Assembly (NCBI GenBank): GCA_036268875.1
Contig: DATATI010000063.1
Location: 49,813-113,812, forward strand
Direction: 5' to 3'
Origin: Polyangia bacterium
GTDB taxonomy: Bacteria > Myxococcota_A > Polyangia > Fen-1088
Length of the DNA: 64,000 bases
The translations under genes and the position numbers were made by a program. Of the stretch, positions 30,384 to 38,481 are shown in pieces (position 1 is the first letter of the stretch; the number at the start of each line of letters is the position of its first letter). The notes beneath the pieces were generated by a model. That model did no database searches, was not told where the DNA came from, and was given only the letters and a program-made list of their open reading frames with translations.

Positions 30384-30737
30384 CGGACCTCCTCAGGCTT
30401 TCCGTCCTCTGGTTGATTGCGAGGACGAGCCTTACTTCAGCAAGGGGTGTGCCGACACTCAGAGACGGAAGTAATCCGTGTTAAATCATTCAGATAGACA
30501 ATCCGATGGCCGGGCCCTTTGTGACTAATGGCGATCGCTCGATATGACTAAACCTTTGTGAACTTCGTGACGAATCACTTTCGCCTATGACTAGGAGCTC
30601 AACATCGTCGACAGCTGCCCGATGCGGACGACGGCAGGCGAAGCCATGCCTGAAGTTTACGGACGAGTTTCCAGTGTTTTTAGGCACTAAAAACCAATCA
30701 CGAAACATCCTCGCCTTCGCGGTGTAGATTGAAGCGC
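30384..30737. other. Divergent regulatory region with TGACTA repeats
   Basis: This gene-free stretch separates the LATGNG gene from the DUF1707 gene. It holds the sigma-54 promoter match at 30439-30454. An inverted repeat ACGGA-N5-TCCGT lies at 30465-30479, just upstream of that promoter. Three copies of TGACTA occur at 30522, 30545 and 30588, the last two within longer similar strings (ATATGACTAAA, CTATGACTAGG). These may be activator sites for either gene. A small minus-strand frame across the right part overlaps the DUF1707 start and has no coding character. Confidence 0.5.
30439..30454 (-). promoter_or_regulatory. Sigma-54 (-24/-12) promoter of the LATGNG gene
   Basis: On the minus strand CGGCAC (30454-30449) and TTGCT (30443-30439) flank a 5-bp gap, giving GG-N10-GC exactly. 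Only the first base differs from TGGCAC. The predicted start at about 30428 leaves a 45-nt leader containing the Shine-Dalgarno. This is one of the two best such matches in the window. Confidence 0.65.
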
Positions 30738-31439
30738 ATGGCAGAGGACCGCCGCCTGACATTGACCCGCGATCGAGAAGCGCGCGATCGGGTCATCTCG
30801 CTTTTGTCCGAACATTTTGCCCACGACGTCCTGGACATGGACGAATTCGAACGGCGAGTCACGGTCGCCCATACGGCGTCGTCAGTGGTCGAAGTGGAAG
30901 CATTGCTCGCTGACCTGCCGGCGACCGCCATGGCCACCACGGCACTGGCGCCACTCGCCAGACAACGCCCCACGATGGCCCTGGCCTCCGAGGTGCGGCA
31001 AGAGCAGACGGTCCTGGCAATCATGGGCGGCGTCGATCGGCGCGGAGCCTGGACGGTCCCGCGCCATCTGCGGGTGGTGGCGATGATGGGTGGCGCGCAC
31101 TTGGATCTGCGCGAGGCGCGTTTTCCGCCGGGGCCGGTGGAGATCGAGGTGCTTTCATTGATGGGCGGCACGGAGATCATCGTGCCGCCCGGCCTGGCAG
31201 TCGAAACCCACGGCACGGCCATCATGGGCGGTTTTCAAGAAGTGAACCGCGCTCCCGCGCACCCGGATCCGGACGCGCCGCTGTTGCGCGTCCACGGTTT
31301 CGTGGTGATGGGTGGGGTGGACATTCGCATGCAACTTCCCGGCGAAAGCAGCCGCGACGCCTCTCGGCGCCAGCGCCGCGAGTTGCGCGAACAACGCCGC
31401 CGGCGGCGCGCCTTTCCCGCCGCTCATAACGACGACTGA
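30738..31439 (+). CDS. DUF1707 / LiaF-like domain protein
   Basis: This protein of about 233 residues begins with a DUF1707 domain (RLTLTRDREARDRVISLLSE, LDMDEFERRVTVAHTA). The C-terminal half has the repeated MGG beta-strand pattern (LAIMGGVDRRG, VAMMGGAHLDL, LSLMGGTEIIVP, TAIMGGFQEV, FVVMGGVDIRM) of the LiaF/YvqF C-terminal domain. It ends in an Arg-rich tail. LiaF-type proteins modulate cell-envelope stress signalling, but this one has no membrane helices, so it is probably cytosolic. The ATG at 30738 is preferred to the TTG three codons upstream. It stands alone. Confidence 0.85.
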   Translation: MAEDRRLTLTRDREARDRVISLLSEHFAHDVLDMDEFERRVTVAHTASSVVEVEALLADLPATAMATTALAPLARQRPTMALASEVRQEQTVLAIMGGVDRRGAWTVPRHLRVVAMMGGAHLDLREARFPPGPVEIEVLSLMGGTEIIVPPGLAVETHGTAIMGGFQEVNRAPAHPDPDAPLLRVHGFVVMGGVDIRMQLPGESSRDASRRQRRELREQRRRRRAFPAAHNDD

Positions 31440-31587
31440 CGGCGCCCCCGACCGAGGAGTCGACCAGCCCGCCGCGCATCGCCTGCCGTGGGTCCTGCCG
31501 CGCCGAAAATGCTGCTGGCCCCTTGAAATATGTCGGCGCGTAACCAGAATCGGCCAGCGGTGAATCACTATCGCCACCGGATAGACC

Positions 31588-31881
31588 GTGCTAGGTTACG
31601 GCCGTCCGACGCCTCTGAACTGCCTTTCAAATAGACCTAAAGTGGAAACCTCTCAAGAAGCCCACCCAGCCCAGCCTTTTAGCTTCGAGAGCGAGGCTGC
31701 GACGTTCGGGCTGCGCGAACGCGAGCGCGTGCGACGCTTACTGCTGCGACGAAAACTGGAAAACTGGATCGGAACCATCGTGGTGATCGTCCTGGCCGGT
31801 TGCGCCGTCTGGGCCTTGACCAGCACGAAGGTCACGCTCAGCGACGCGCCAAGCATTCAGGGTTTCCGCGCCAAGAACTGA
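31588..31881 (+). CDS. Small single-pass membrane protein
   Basis: This is a protein of up to 97 residues with an acidic and polar N-terminus, an Arg-rich stretch (RERERVRRLLLRRKLENW) and one membrane helix (IGTIVVIVLAGCAVWALTS). A short outside tail follows. No family is recognised. The start is uncertain: a GTG at 31588, or a second GTG at 31642 that would remove 18 residues. The positive-inside pattern and normal codon use favour a real gene. Confidence 0.5.
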   Translation: MLGYGRPTPLNCLSNRPKVETSQEAHPAQPFSFESEAATFGLRERERVRRLLLRRKLENWIGTIVVIVLAGCAVWALTSTKVTLSDAPSIQGFRAKN

Positions 31882-32084
31882 CCGTTCTGGGCGCCGGCTT
31901 TCGCCGCCGATTCGCCGTTTGTCCACGTACTGGCTGGCCACCTGCGCGATCGATGCGGCGGGCGGCCGCCCCCGCGCGGGCCAACGCGCGCCGCGGCGCC
32001 GACGCGTCAGGTGTGCCTGCCCGCGATCATTTTGCCCAAGACCTTTCGTGACGGAAATTCGCTTCGGGGTAAAATCAGACGGAC

Positions 32085-32918
32085 ATGTGCGAGCTATTGG
32101 GGATGTCGTGCAACGTCCCCACTGACATCGTTTTCTCCTTCACCGGCTTCGCTTTACGCGGCGGCAAGACCGGACCACACGCCGACGGTTGGGGCGTGGC
32201 CCTTTATCAAGGCCGTTACGCCCGCACCTTCCTGGAAGAATCGCCTGCCTGCCAGAGCGCGATGGCCGAATACATCCGGAAGAACCCGATCAAAACGTTG
32301 TTGTCGGTGGCGCACGTGCGCAAGAAGACGCGCGGGCGAGCGGCGCTGGAGAACACCCACCCTTTCGACCGGACGATGTGGGGCCGGCACTGGGTGTTCG
32401 CCCACAATGGAACCCTGCCGCACATCAAATCGCGTCGGCTGCGCTGGGAATTGCCCATCGGCGACACCGACAGCGAACATGCGTTCTGCTGGATGCTGGA
32501 GCAACTGCGCGCGGCTTTCCCCGGCGGATACCCCAAGAACACCCGCCATCTGTGGCAAGCGGTGGCCGACCTCGGCGGCGAGCTGGGCGCCGAGGGCAAG
32601 CTGAACTTTCTGCTGGCTGACGGGCGGCACCTGTTCGCTCGTTGCGGGACCAAGCTGTGCCACATCGTGCGTAAGGCGCCGTTCGGCCGCGCCACCCTGC
32701 GCGATGCCGAGCTGCAGATCGATTTCGCCGCGGTGACGACCGAGAAGGATCGCGTCGCGGTCATCGCCACCGAACCGCTGACCCGCGACGAGATCTGGCA
32801 GCAAGGCGAGCCCGGTACGATGTGGGTCTTCGAAAAAGGCGCGCTGAAGGCAACCATGGCCAGCGGCGCGGCCGGTAGCGCCACGCCGCCGCGCCGGCGC
32901 GCCAAGGCCGCTGTCTAG
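32085..32918 (+). CDS. Class II glutamine amidotransferase (YafJ-like)
   Basis: This 277-residue protein belongs to the Ntn-hydrolase class II amidotransferase family. The catalytic Cys follows the initiator Met (MCELLGMS). Supporting motifs are GPHADGWGVALYQ, THPF, VFAHNGTLP and GDTDSEHAFCWML. It probably releases ammonia or hydrolyses a gamma-glutamyl bond; no synthetase partner is adjacent, so the substrate is unknown. The C-terminus ends in a basic Pro/Arg/Ala tail. Confidence 0.88.
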   Translation: MCELLGMSCNVPTDIVFSFTGFALRGGKTGPHADGWGVALYQGRYARTFLEESPACQSAMAEYIRKNPIKTLLSVAHVRKKTRGRAALENTHPFDRTMWGRHWVFAHNGTLPHIKSRRLRWELPIGDTDSEHAFCWMLEQLRAAFPGGYPKNTRHLWQAVADLGGELGAEGKLNFLLADGRHLFARCGTKLCHIVRKAPFGRATLRDAELQIDFAAVTTEKDRVAVIATEPLTRDEIWQQGEPGTMWVFEKGALKATMASGAAGSATPPRRRAKAAV

Positions 32919-32976
32919 CCCGGCGCCGTCGCCAACCAGTCGTTGATTTTCCGCCGTGGCGGACTAGTCTCCGCGC

Positions 32977-33531
32977 GTGGCTTCACCAGGCGACATTCCG
33001 CGCCGCGGGTTTCTGCAGAAGGGAATCCTGGGCGGGGCTTTGCTGCTGGTGGGCGGCGCGCTGCCGATCGCCTTGCGAGGCGTGCGGCGGGGGCCCGCGC
33101 CCAGACGAGCGCTGGCCCTGCTGACGCCCGACGAGCACGCCATCGTCGCCGCCATCGCCGCCCGCATCGTTCCCGGTGACGGCGCCGGCGCCACCTGGCC
33201 GACCGCTGAGGATCTGGACTGCGCGGGAAAGATCGACGCGCTGATGGCCACCACCCACCCGCGAGTGGGCGCAGAGTTTCGCCAGCTTTTGCACCTCTTC
33301 GAGAATGGCCTTGGTGGGCTTTTGACCAATCTGCAGCCAGCGCCGTTTTCACGCTGCTCGCCGGCCGAGCAGGACGCCCGCCTGGAGGCCTGGCGCTATT
33401 CACGGCTGGCGTTGCTGCGCAGCGGATACCAGGCGTTGAAACGTCTTTGCCAGGCGACGTATTACTCATCGCCCGAGACCTACGCGCACGTCGGCTATCC
33501 GGGCCCGCCGGAGATCCCGCAGCGACCATGA
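32977..33531 (+). CDS. Gluconate 2-dehydrogenase subunit 3-like small subunit, Tat-exported
   Basis: This 184-residue protein has a twin-arginine signal (PRRGFLQKG followed by a hydrophobic LLVGGALPIAL). The body is the helical small-subunit fold of membrane dehydrogenases (LTPDEHAIVAAIAARIVPGD, and a C-terminal Y-YSSPETYAHVGYPGPP). It usually chaperones or co-exports a GMC flavoprotein through Tat. That flavoprotein is encoded immediately downstream with an ATGA overlap. The start is a GTG. Confidence 0.85.
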   Translation: MASPGDIPRRGFLQKGILGGALLLVGGALPIALRGVRRGPAPRRALALLTPDEHAIVAAIAARIVPGDGAGATWPTAEDLDCAGKIDALMATTHPRVGAEFRQLLHLFENGLGGLLTNLQPAPFSRCSPAEQDARLEAWRYSRLALLRSGYQALKRLCQATYYSSPETYAHVGYPGPPEIPQRP

Positions 33532-35099
33532 CCACCGCCGCAACAACGACGACGAAGAACGGCGGCATCATCCCCGGCGCTGCGCTGGGCGATCGCGACC
33601 ACATGGCGGTCGAGACCGACTTCTGCGTCGTCGGCAGCGGCGCCGGCGGCAGCGTGGCGGCGGCGGTGCTGGCCCAGGCGGGCGCGCAGGTGGTGGTGCT
33701 GGAAGAAGGCGGCCACTACACGCGCAAAGACTTCAACTTGCAAGAGTCGTGGGCTTACCCCGCGCTGTATCAAGAGCACGGCAACCGCGCGACCAAGGAT
33801 CTGTCGATCATCATCCTGCAAGGCCGCTCGGTCGGCGGCGGCACCACGGTGAACTGGACCTCGTCGTTCCGCACGCCGGAACGCACGCTGCGCCGCTGGG
33901 AAGAGCGCCACGGCGTGCGGGCGCTGGACGCGGCCGCACTGGCCCCACACTTTGCCGCCGTCGAGGAACGCCTGTCGATCGGCCCCGGCGTCGACGACGA
34001 CGTCAACCGCAACAACCGCAAGCTGTGGGACGGCGCCGCCAAGCTGGGCTGGAACCCCGAGCTGATTCACCGCAACGTGAAAGGCTGCGCCCGCCTCGGC
34101 TACTGCGGCATGGGCTGCCCGCTGGACGCCAAGCAGTCGGCGGCGATCACGTATGTTCCCGACGCCATCGCCGCCGGCGCCCAGATCTTCACCGACGTAC
34201 GCGCGCGCCTGGTGGAGACCGATCGCGGCCGCGCCCGCGCCGTCATCGCCGAGGTTCTGGATCGGCAGCACGATCGCCCGCGCAGCCGGCTGGTGGTGTA
34301 CGCCAAACGCGGCGTCATCCTCGCCGGCGGCGCCATCAACACCCCGGCGTTGCTGCTGCGTTCGAAGGCGGGCCTGGGCAGCGGTCAAGTCGGGCGGCGG
34401 ACCTTCCTGCACCCGACCGTGCCGCTGCTGGCGTTTTACCCCGAACCGATCGAGGCGTTCTATGGCCCGCCCCAGTCAGTGTCCGTGCACCACTTCGCCG
34501 ATCGCGGCGAACGCCTGGGCTACTTCTTCGAAGCCGCGCCCATCCATCCGATGCTGGCGGCGCTGGCTTTTCCGGGCTACGGAGATGCGCACCGTCGCGT
34601 CGCCGAGCGACTGGCGTACGCGCAGGCGACCATAGCTTTGTTGGTCGACGGGCACCACGACGACGAAGGCGGACGCGTCGACTGTACCGCCGACGAACGC
34701 ATCGGCCTTGATTACCCGCTCGGCGATCTCCATCGCGAGGCGGCGGTCGATGCTCTGCAGAACATGGCGCGGCTGCAACTGGCGGCCGGCGCGACGGAGA
34801 TCGTCACCCTGCACGATCCGTCGCTGGTGGTGAAGAGCGAAGCGGACATTTCACGCATCGCCGCGGCTCCGTTCGGTCCCAACCGCCACACCCTCTTTTC
34901 GGCGCATCAGATGGGTGGCTGCGCGATGGGAGGCGATCCACGGACGTCGGTGGTCAGCGCCCGCGGCAAACACCACGAGTTCGAAAATCTTTGGATCGTC
35001 GACGGCTCAGTCTTCCCCACCAGCCTGGGCGTCAACCCGCAACTGTCCATCTATGCTCACGCCCGCCTGTTCGCCACCGAGATCGCCAAGAGCGGCTGA
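33528..35099 (+). CDS. GMC-family FAD oxidoreductase
   Basis: This 523-residue GMC oxidoreductase has an N-terminal FAD-binding motif (FCVVGSGAGGSVAAAVLAQA, then VVVLEEGG). The GMC signature QGRSVGGGTTVNW and the second ADP-binding segment (GVILAGGAINTPALLLRSKA) follow. The C-terminal active-site block reads SAHQMGGCAMGGDP and VDGSVFPTSLGVNPQLSIYA. Cysteines at GCARLGYCGMGCP match cholesterol-oxidase-like or alcohol dehydrogenase GMC members. It oxidises an alcohol or sugar, probably on the periplasmic side with its Tat-exported partner. The frame extends upstream but the coupled ATG at 33528 is the start. Confidence 0.9.
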   Translation: MTTAATTTTKNGGIIPGAALGDRDHMAVETDFCVVGSGAGGSVAAAVLAQAGAQVVVLEEGGHYTRKDFNLQESWAYPALYQEHGNRATKDLSIIILQGRSVGGGTTVNWTSSFRTPERTLRRWEERHGVRALDAAALAPHFAAVEERLSIGPGVDDDVNRNNRKLWDGAAKLGWNPELIHRNVKGCARLGYCGMGCPLDAKQSAAITYVPDAIAAGAQIFTDVRARLVETDRGRARAVIAEVLDRQHDRPRSRLVVYAKRGVILAGGAINTPALLLRSKAGLGSGQVGRRTFLHPTVPLLAFYPEPIEAFYGPPQSVSVHHFADRGERLGYFFEAAPIHPMLAALAFPGYGDAHRRVAERLAYAQATIALLVDGHHDDEGGRVDCTADERIGLDYPLGDLHREAAVDALQNMARLQLAAGATEIVTLHDPSLVVKSEADISRIAAAPFGPNRHTLFSAHQMGGCAMGGDPRTSVVSARGKHHEFENLWIVDGSVFPTSLGVNPQLSIYAHARLFATEIAKSG

Positions 35100-35135
35100 C
35101 GCCGGCGCCGACGAAGACAAGGCGCCGCGCGATTA

Positions 35136-35861
35136 TCAGGGCGTCGCGCATTGCGGATCGCTGGCGCCGGCACACACCGCGCACTGATATTGGAGCTCCC
35201 CGCTGCCGGCCGGCGCGTTGCCGCCCCAATTGACGGTCACCTGCAACGACTGCGGAAACATCGCCGGTGGACACTTGGTGGGGTTTGTTTCGACGGTCCA
35301 GCAGGGCGGTTTCGCGCCGTTGTCGTCGCAAGCCGGAATGACCGTTTGAGTGGTGGGTTCGCCGCCAATGGCGGAAATCTCCTTGACCACGCAGTTGGCT
35401 TGCATCCCGGGTTTGGCGCGGTCGACATCCACCAGCCGGCCGCTCACACACAACGTAGCGGCGGGCACGGCCAGGGTGGCCGGATCGTCATGGTCGGCAG
35501 CGTCGGCGCCGACCAACAGCCGCAGCACCAGCGGCGGGGCGTCGCGCGCTGCCACGTTCACCTCGGTGACGGTGGCGCGCGCGTATCGTCTGGTGGTCAC
35601 CACCACGCGCGGGGTATCGTCGACCGCCGGCACAGCGCCCGAGCAGCGGGCGTCGTCGCGCGGGCAATCGATGATGGTGACGTCCAAGCCGGCGGCGGTC
35701 AGCTCAGCGCGGGTGCGATTGGCGATCTCCAGGATGATCGGGTCCGCGCCCTCGGCGCGGACGACGCGGATCTGCGGCGCGCGAGCAGCGTGGGCGCGGG
35801 GCGACGCTTGCAACAACAGCGCGGCGGCGGCGGCCAGCGCCCAACCGCTGGCGGCCATCAT
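35136..35861 (-). CDS. Exported protein coupled to ECF/FecR pair
   Basis: This 241-residue protein has a signal peptide (WALAAAAALLLQASPRAHA). The mature N-terminal part (IRVVRAEGADPIILEIANRT, VTEVNVAARDAPPLVLRLL) could be an alpha/beta fold. The C-terminal part carries paired cysteines (CVVKEISA, ACDDNGAKPPC, QYQCAVCAGASDPQC). No family is recognised. Its start overlaps the FecR-like stop (ATGA), so it is co-expressed with the sigma/anti-sigma pair and may be the sensor or output of that system. Confidence 0.7.
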   Translation of the reverse strand: MMAASGWALAAAAALLLQASPRAHAARAPQIRVVRAEGADPIILEIANRTRAELTAAGLDVTIIDCPRDDARCSGAVPAVDDTPRVVVTTRRYARATVTEVNVAARDAPPLVLRLLVGADAADHDDPATLAVPAATLCVSGRLVDVDRAKPGMQANCVVKEISAIGGEPTTQTVIPACDDNGAKPPCWTVETNPTKCPPAMFPQSLQVTVNWGGNAPAGSGELQYQCAVCAGASDPQCATP

Positions 35862-37192
35862 GGCGCTCCGGCGACGACGCTCTCGGCTTCGGCCGCGTAA
35901 GCGCCCGACGGAAAAAGGCGCAGGTACTGGCGCGCCAGCGCGCTGGCCGCGGCCGCGCCTGACTGCCGATTGACCACCAGCATCTGCCGACCCAAGGCCT
36001 CGCTGGCATACGAGCCGTTCGGCGCTTCCGTCAGATACATTTCGTACCAGCGCAACCCCAACGACGGCGACTGGCCTGACTCTTCCGCCAGTCGGCCGAG
36101 CAGAAACGCCGCCCGCCGCGCGGCCGGCGAGCCAGGAAATCGTTCTCGCAACGCGGACAAAGCGTCGCTGGCGATGTCCGCCCGTCCGCTGTAGCGGGCG
36201 GCGTCCGCCAGCGTGCCCAGCCGATCATCAGGCAGCATCTTCAAGCAGATGACCAGTCCCTGTTCCTCGGCTTCAGCGACCACCGATCGAAAATCACCGC
36301 TGGCCACCCGCTGGCGCCACGATTGCCCGATGGCCAACGTCGGCGACGGTGACGCGACCGCCACCGCCCGGCTGTGTGGCGCGCGCGGTGGTGGCGCCGC
36401 CGTACGCACCGACGGCACCAGGAACGCCGACGGTGGCGTGAACGGTTTGGGTGGCGCGAGAGCGGTCGGGGTCCGCGCCGCGGGCAAAGAGATCGCTGCA
36501 GAGGGCGCGCCCACGCGCTCGACCCGCAACATCCCCTGGTTCACCCGCGCCTGAAGTTTTTCGCCGGCCTGCAACGTGACGCCGTCGCCGGTCAGCGGAC
36601 CGTGTACATGAACGCTGCCAACCAGCAAGTGGATTTCGAACAGATCGTCGCTGCCCGACCAGCGCACGTCGAAGGTGGTGCCGATGACCTGCACCGTGAA
36701 CGGTCCAGCGTCGACGGCCCAGCGGGCGCGCGGCCGATGGACCACCGAAAAATGTGCGCCGCCGTCCTCCAGGCGCACGCGCGCCCCATGCCGATCCGTC
36801 GCCACCACCACCGCGCGGCTGCCCGGCGCCAGGTCGACCTTCGTTCCTTCCGAGAAAGTTAACGCCGCCGGCGCCGCCGCCACGCCCGCGATGTACCCGT
36901 CGCCGCCCAGCGCCGCGCCGGCCAGCACGTACGTCACCGGTGGGCCTTGCCATCGCAGCCAGATCAGCAGCGCCGTCGCCAGCGCCAGCGCGCCGCCGCT
37001 CATGCCGAGGAAGAGACCAACGCGCCGGCGGCCCGGCCGCGCGGTGGGCTTTCCAAGGGCGATACGCAGGCGATCCCAGCGGGCGCCAACGTCGCGCTCG
37101 GCGGGGCCGCCGGTGTGCCCGTCGGTGAAACGCGCCGCCAGCGCCGACAGCGGCTGCGGCGACGGCAGCGGGCGGCGCTTCGAATCGCCCAT
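35858..37192 (-). CDS. FecR-like anti-sigma factor
   Basis: This 444-residue protein has a cytosolic N-terminal segment of about 75 residues and one membrane helix (RRVGLFLGMSGGALALATAL). A FecR domain lies outside (about 120-230: EGTKVDLAPGSRAVVVATD, VQVIGTTFDVRWSGSDD, LVGSVHVHGPLTGDGVTL). A Pro/Ala linker and a C-terminal TPR-like helical region follow (AARYSGRADIASDALSAL, RLAEESGQSPSLGLRWYE). It would bind the ECF sigma factor and relay an envelope signal. Its ATG shares a base with the sigma stop (TGATG), so translation is coupled. Confidence 0.85.
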   Translation of the reverse strand: MGDSKRRPLPSPQPLSALAARFTDGHTGGPAERDVGARWDRLRIALGKPTARPGRRRVGLFLGMSGGALALATALLIWLRWQGPPVTYVLAGAALGGDGYIAGVAAAPAALTFSEGTKVDLAPGSRAVVVATDRHGARVRLEDGGAHFSVVHRPRARWAVDAGPFTVQVIGTTFDVRWSGSDDLFEIHLLVGSVHVHGPLTGDGVTLQAGEKLQARVNQGMLRVERVGAPSAAISLPAARTPTALAPPKPFTPPSAFLVPSVRTAAPPPRAPHSRAVAVASPSPTLAIGQSWRQRVASGDFRSVVAEAEEQGLVICLKMLPDDRLGTLADAARYSGRADIASDALSALRERFPGSPAARRAAFLLGRLAEESGQSPSLGLRWYEMYLTEAPNGSYASEALGRQMLVVNRQSGAAAASALARQYLRLFPSGAYAAEAESVVAGAP

Positions 37193-37816
37193 CAGAGTCC
37201 CTCGCTCTCTCGCTCGCGCACGTAGGCCGCCAGAACCGGGTCGCCGTCTACCAGCGCGGCGATTCGCTGCGTGGTCCGGAGCAGCCTCCGCTGCGCCGTC
37301 GACACCGATAGGCCGTGCGCCGCCGCTACTGCTTCCAACGGCTGGCCGTCGATGGTGCGCGCGATGTAAAGCGAACGCGCCTCCGCCCCCAGGCGATCCC
37401 AGCACGCAGTAATAGCGACGCACCACCTCGCGCACCTCGGCATCGGGGCCAGCGACGGCCGATTCCGGCAGCTGGCCGTCGTCGGTCACCCTGAAGAGAC
37501 GACGCAGCCAACGCGCTCGCCGTTCGCGCCGACTGACGCGCACGCAGATACCGAACAGGAAGCCGCGCAACGCCTCCGGGTCGCGCAGGTTGGGCACCGC
37601 CGAGAAAAAGGGCAGGAACACCTCTTGCGACCGATCCTCGATGTCGCGATCAGGCCCCATCAGGCGGCGCAAGTGGCGATCGACGTCAGGCCGCAGCCGC
37701 GCCCACGCGGCGAATGCGGCGCCCGGTTCGCGGTGCTGCAACGCCCGCGCGAGGCCGGCGTCTCGCTCGGCCCCTGACGGCCCGTGCCCAACCAGCGACA
37801 AATGCGGAACAGCCAT
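37192..37816 (-). pseudogene. ECF sigma factor gene with a frameshift
   Basis: From the ATG at 37816 the frame encodes sigma region 2 (AAWARLRPDVDRHLRRLMGP, DIEDRSQEVFLPFFSAVPNL) up to EVVRRYYCVL. The frame then turns into nonsense. In the next frame, from about 37400 to 37192, an intact region 4 appears (DRLGAEARSLYIARTIDGQP, LEAVAAAHGLSVSTAQRRLL). Removing one G from the run at 37398-37400 would restore V-L-D-R-L-G across the junction. It is therefore an ECF factor paired with the FecR-like protein, either truly broken or carrying a homopolymer sequencing error. Codon use on both sides looks maintained, which favours an error or a very recent mutation. Confidence 0.8.
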
Positions 37817-37923
37817 ACGCCTTGATCGGTTAGTCCCTCCCCGCCGAAAAATTGGTCATCTTTTTTCGGCCCCCACACTTTGCGCCGGCGGCCGCGGCCG
37901 TGCTGGCGACGGTCGTGCCGCGA

Positions 37924-38463
37924 TCAGCGCGGCGTGCCCTGCCCGCCGCCCGATTCCAGCGCGGCGCCCACCGGCTCGGGCGCGCCGACGGTCGAAGGGG
38001 CGCCGGGAGCGCCGGCGTCGCCCCACAAAAGCGGACCTTCACCGGCGGCGCGCTTGCGGTCGATGGCGGCGCGCGCGGCGACGGCCCGGGCGCGCGCCGG
38101 TTCGCTGGCCCCGGCCGCCCACGCCGCCAGGATGGATTCGGCGGCGGCGCGCACCTCGGTGTTGACGTCATAGATGGCCACGTGGCGCAGCACCGGCACC
38201 GCTTCGCCGTCGCCGATCTTTTGCAGCGCGACCAGCAGATGCAGGCGGCCGGTGGGCGCTGCGGTGTGCAGGGCGGTTTCGATCTGGGCGATGGCCTTGC
38301 GACCAAATCCCGCCAGGCGTTGGGTGGCAGGCGGCACCAGCGCGTCGTTGCGACGGGTGAGGATGTTGATCTCGTCGCCGATGTCGCGGTGCGATCCGTC
38401 TTCGCACGCGATCACGAGACCGGCCATCAAAGACAGACCGACGACGGCGCGGGCAAGCGACAC
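37924..38463 (-). CDS. HEAT-repeat lipoprotein
   Basis: This 179-residue protein starts with a lipoprotein signal (VVGLSLMAGLVIAC). Two to three HEAT-like helical repeats follow (RLAGFGRKAIAQIETALHTA, LLVALQKIGDGEAVPVLRHV, NTEVRAAAESILAAWAAG). A long Pro/Gly/Ala-rich tail ends it. It probably sits in the envelope as a protein-binding scaffold. The start is a GTG preceded by GGAAG. It lies between dusB and the ECF block on the same strand. Confidence 0.75.
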   Translation of the reverse strand: MSLARAVVGLSLMAGLVIACEDGSHRDIGDEINILTRRNDALVPPATQRLAGFGRKAIAQIETALHTAAPTGRLHLLVALQKIGDGEAVPVLRHVAIYDVNTEVRAAAESILAAWAAGASEPARARAVAARAAIDRKRAAGEGPLLWGDAGAPGAPSTVGAPEPVGAALESGGGQGTPR

Positions 38464-38481
38464 GGTGATGGTCTTCCGGCC

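Noticed and set aside
30490..30762. 90-codon minus-strand frame
   Set aside because: It overlaps the DUF1707 start and the regulatory region and looks non-coding.
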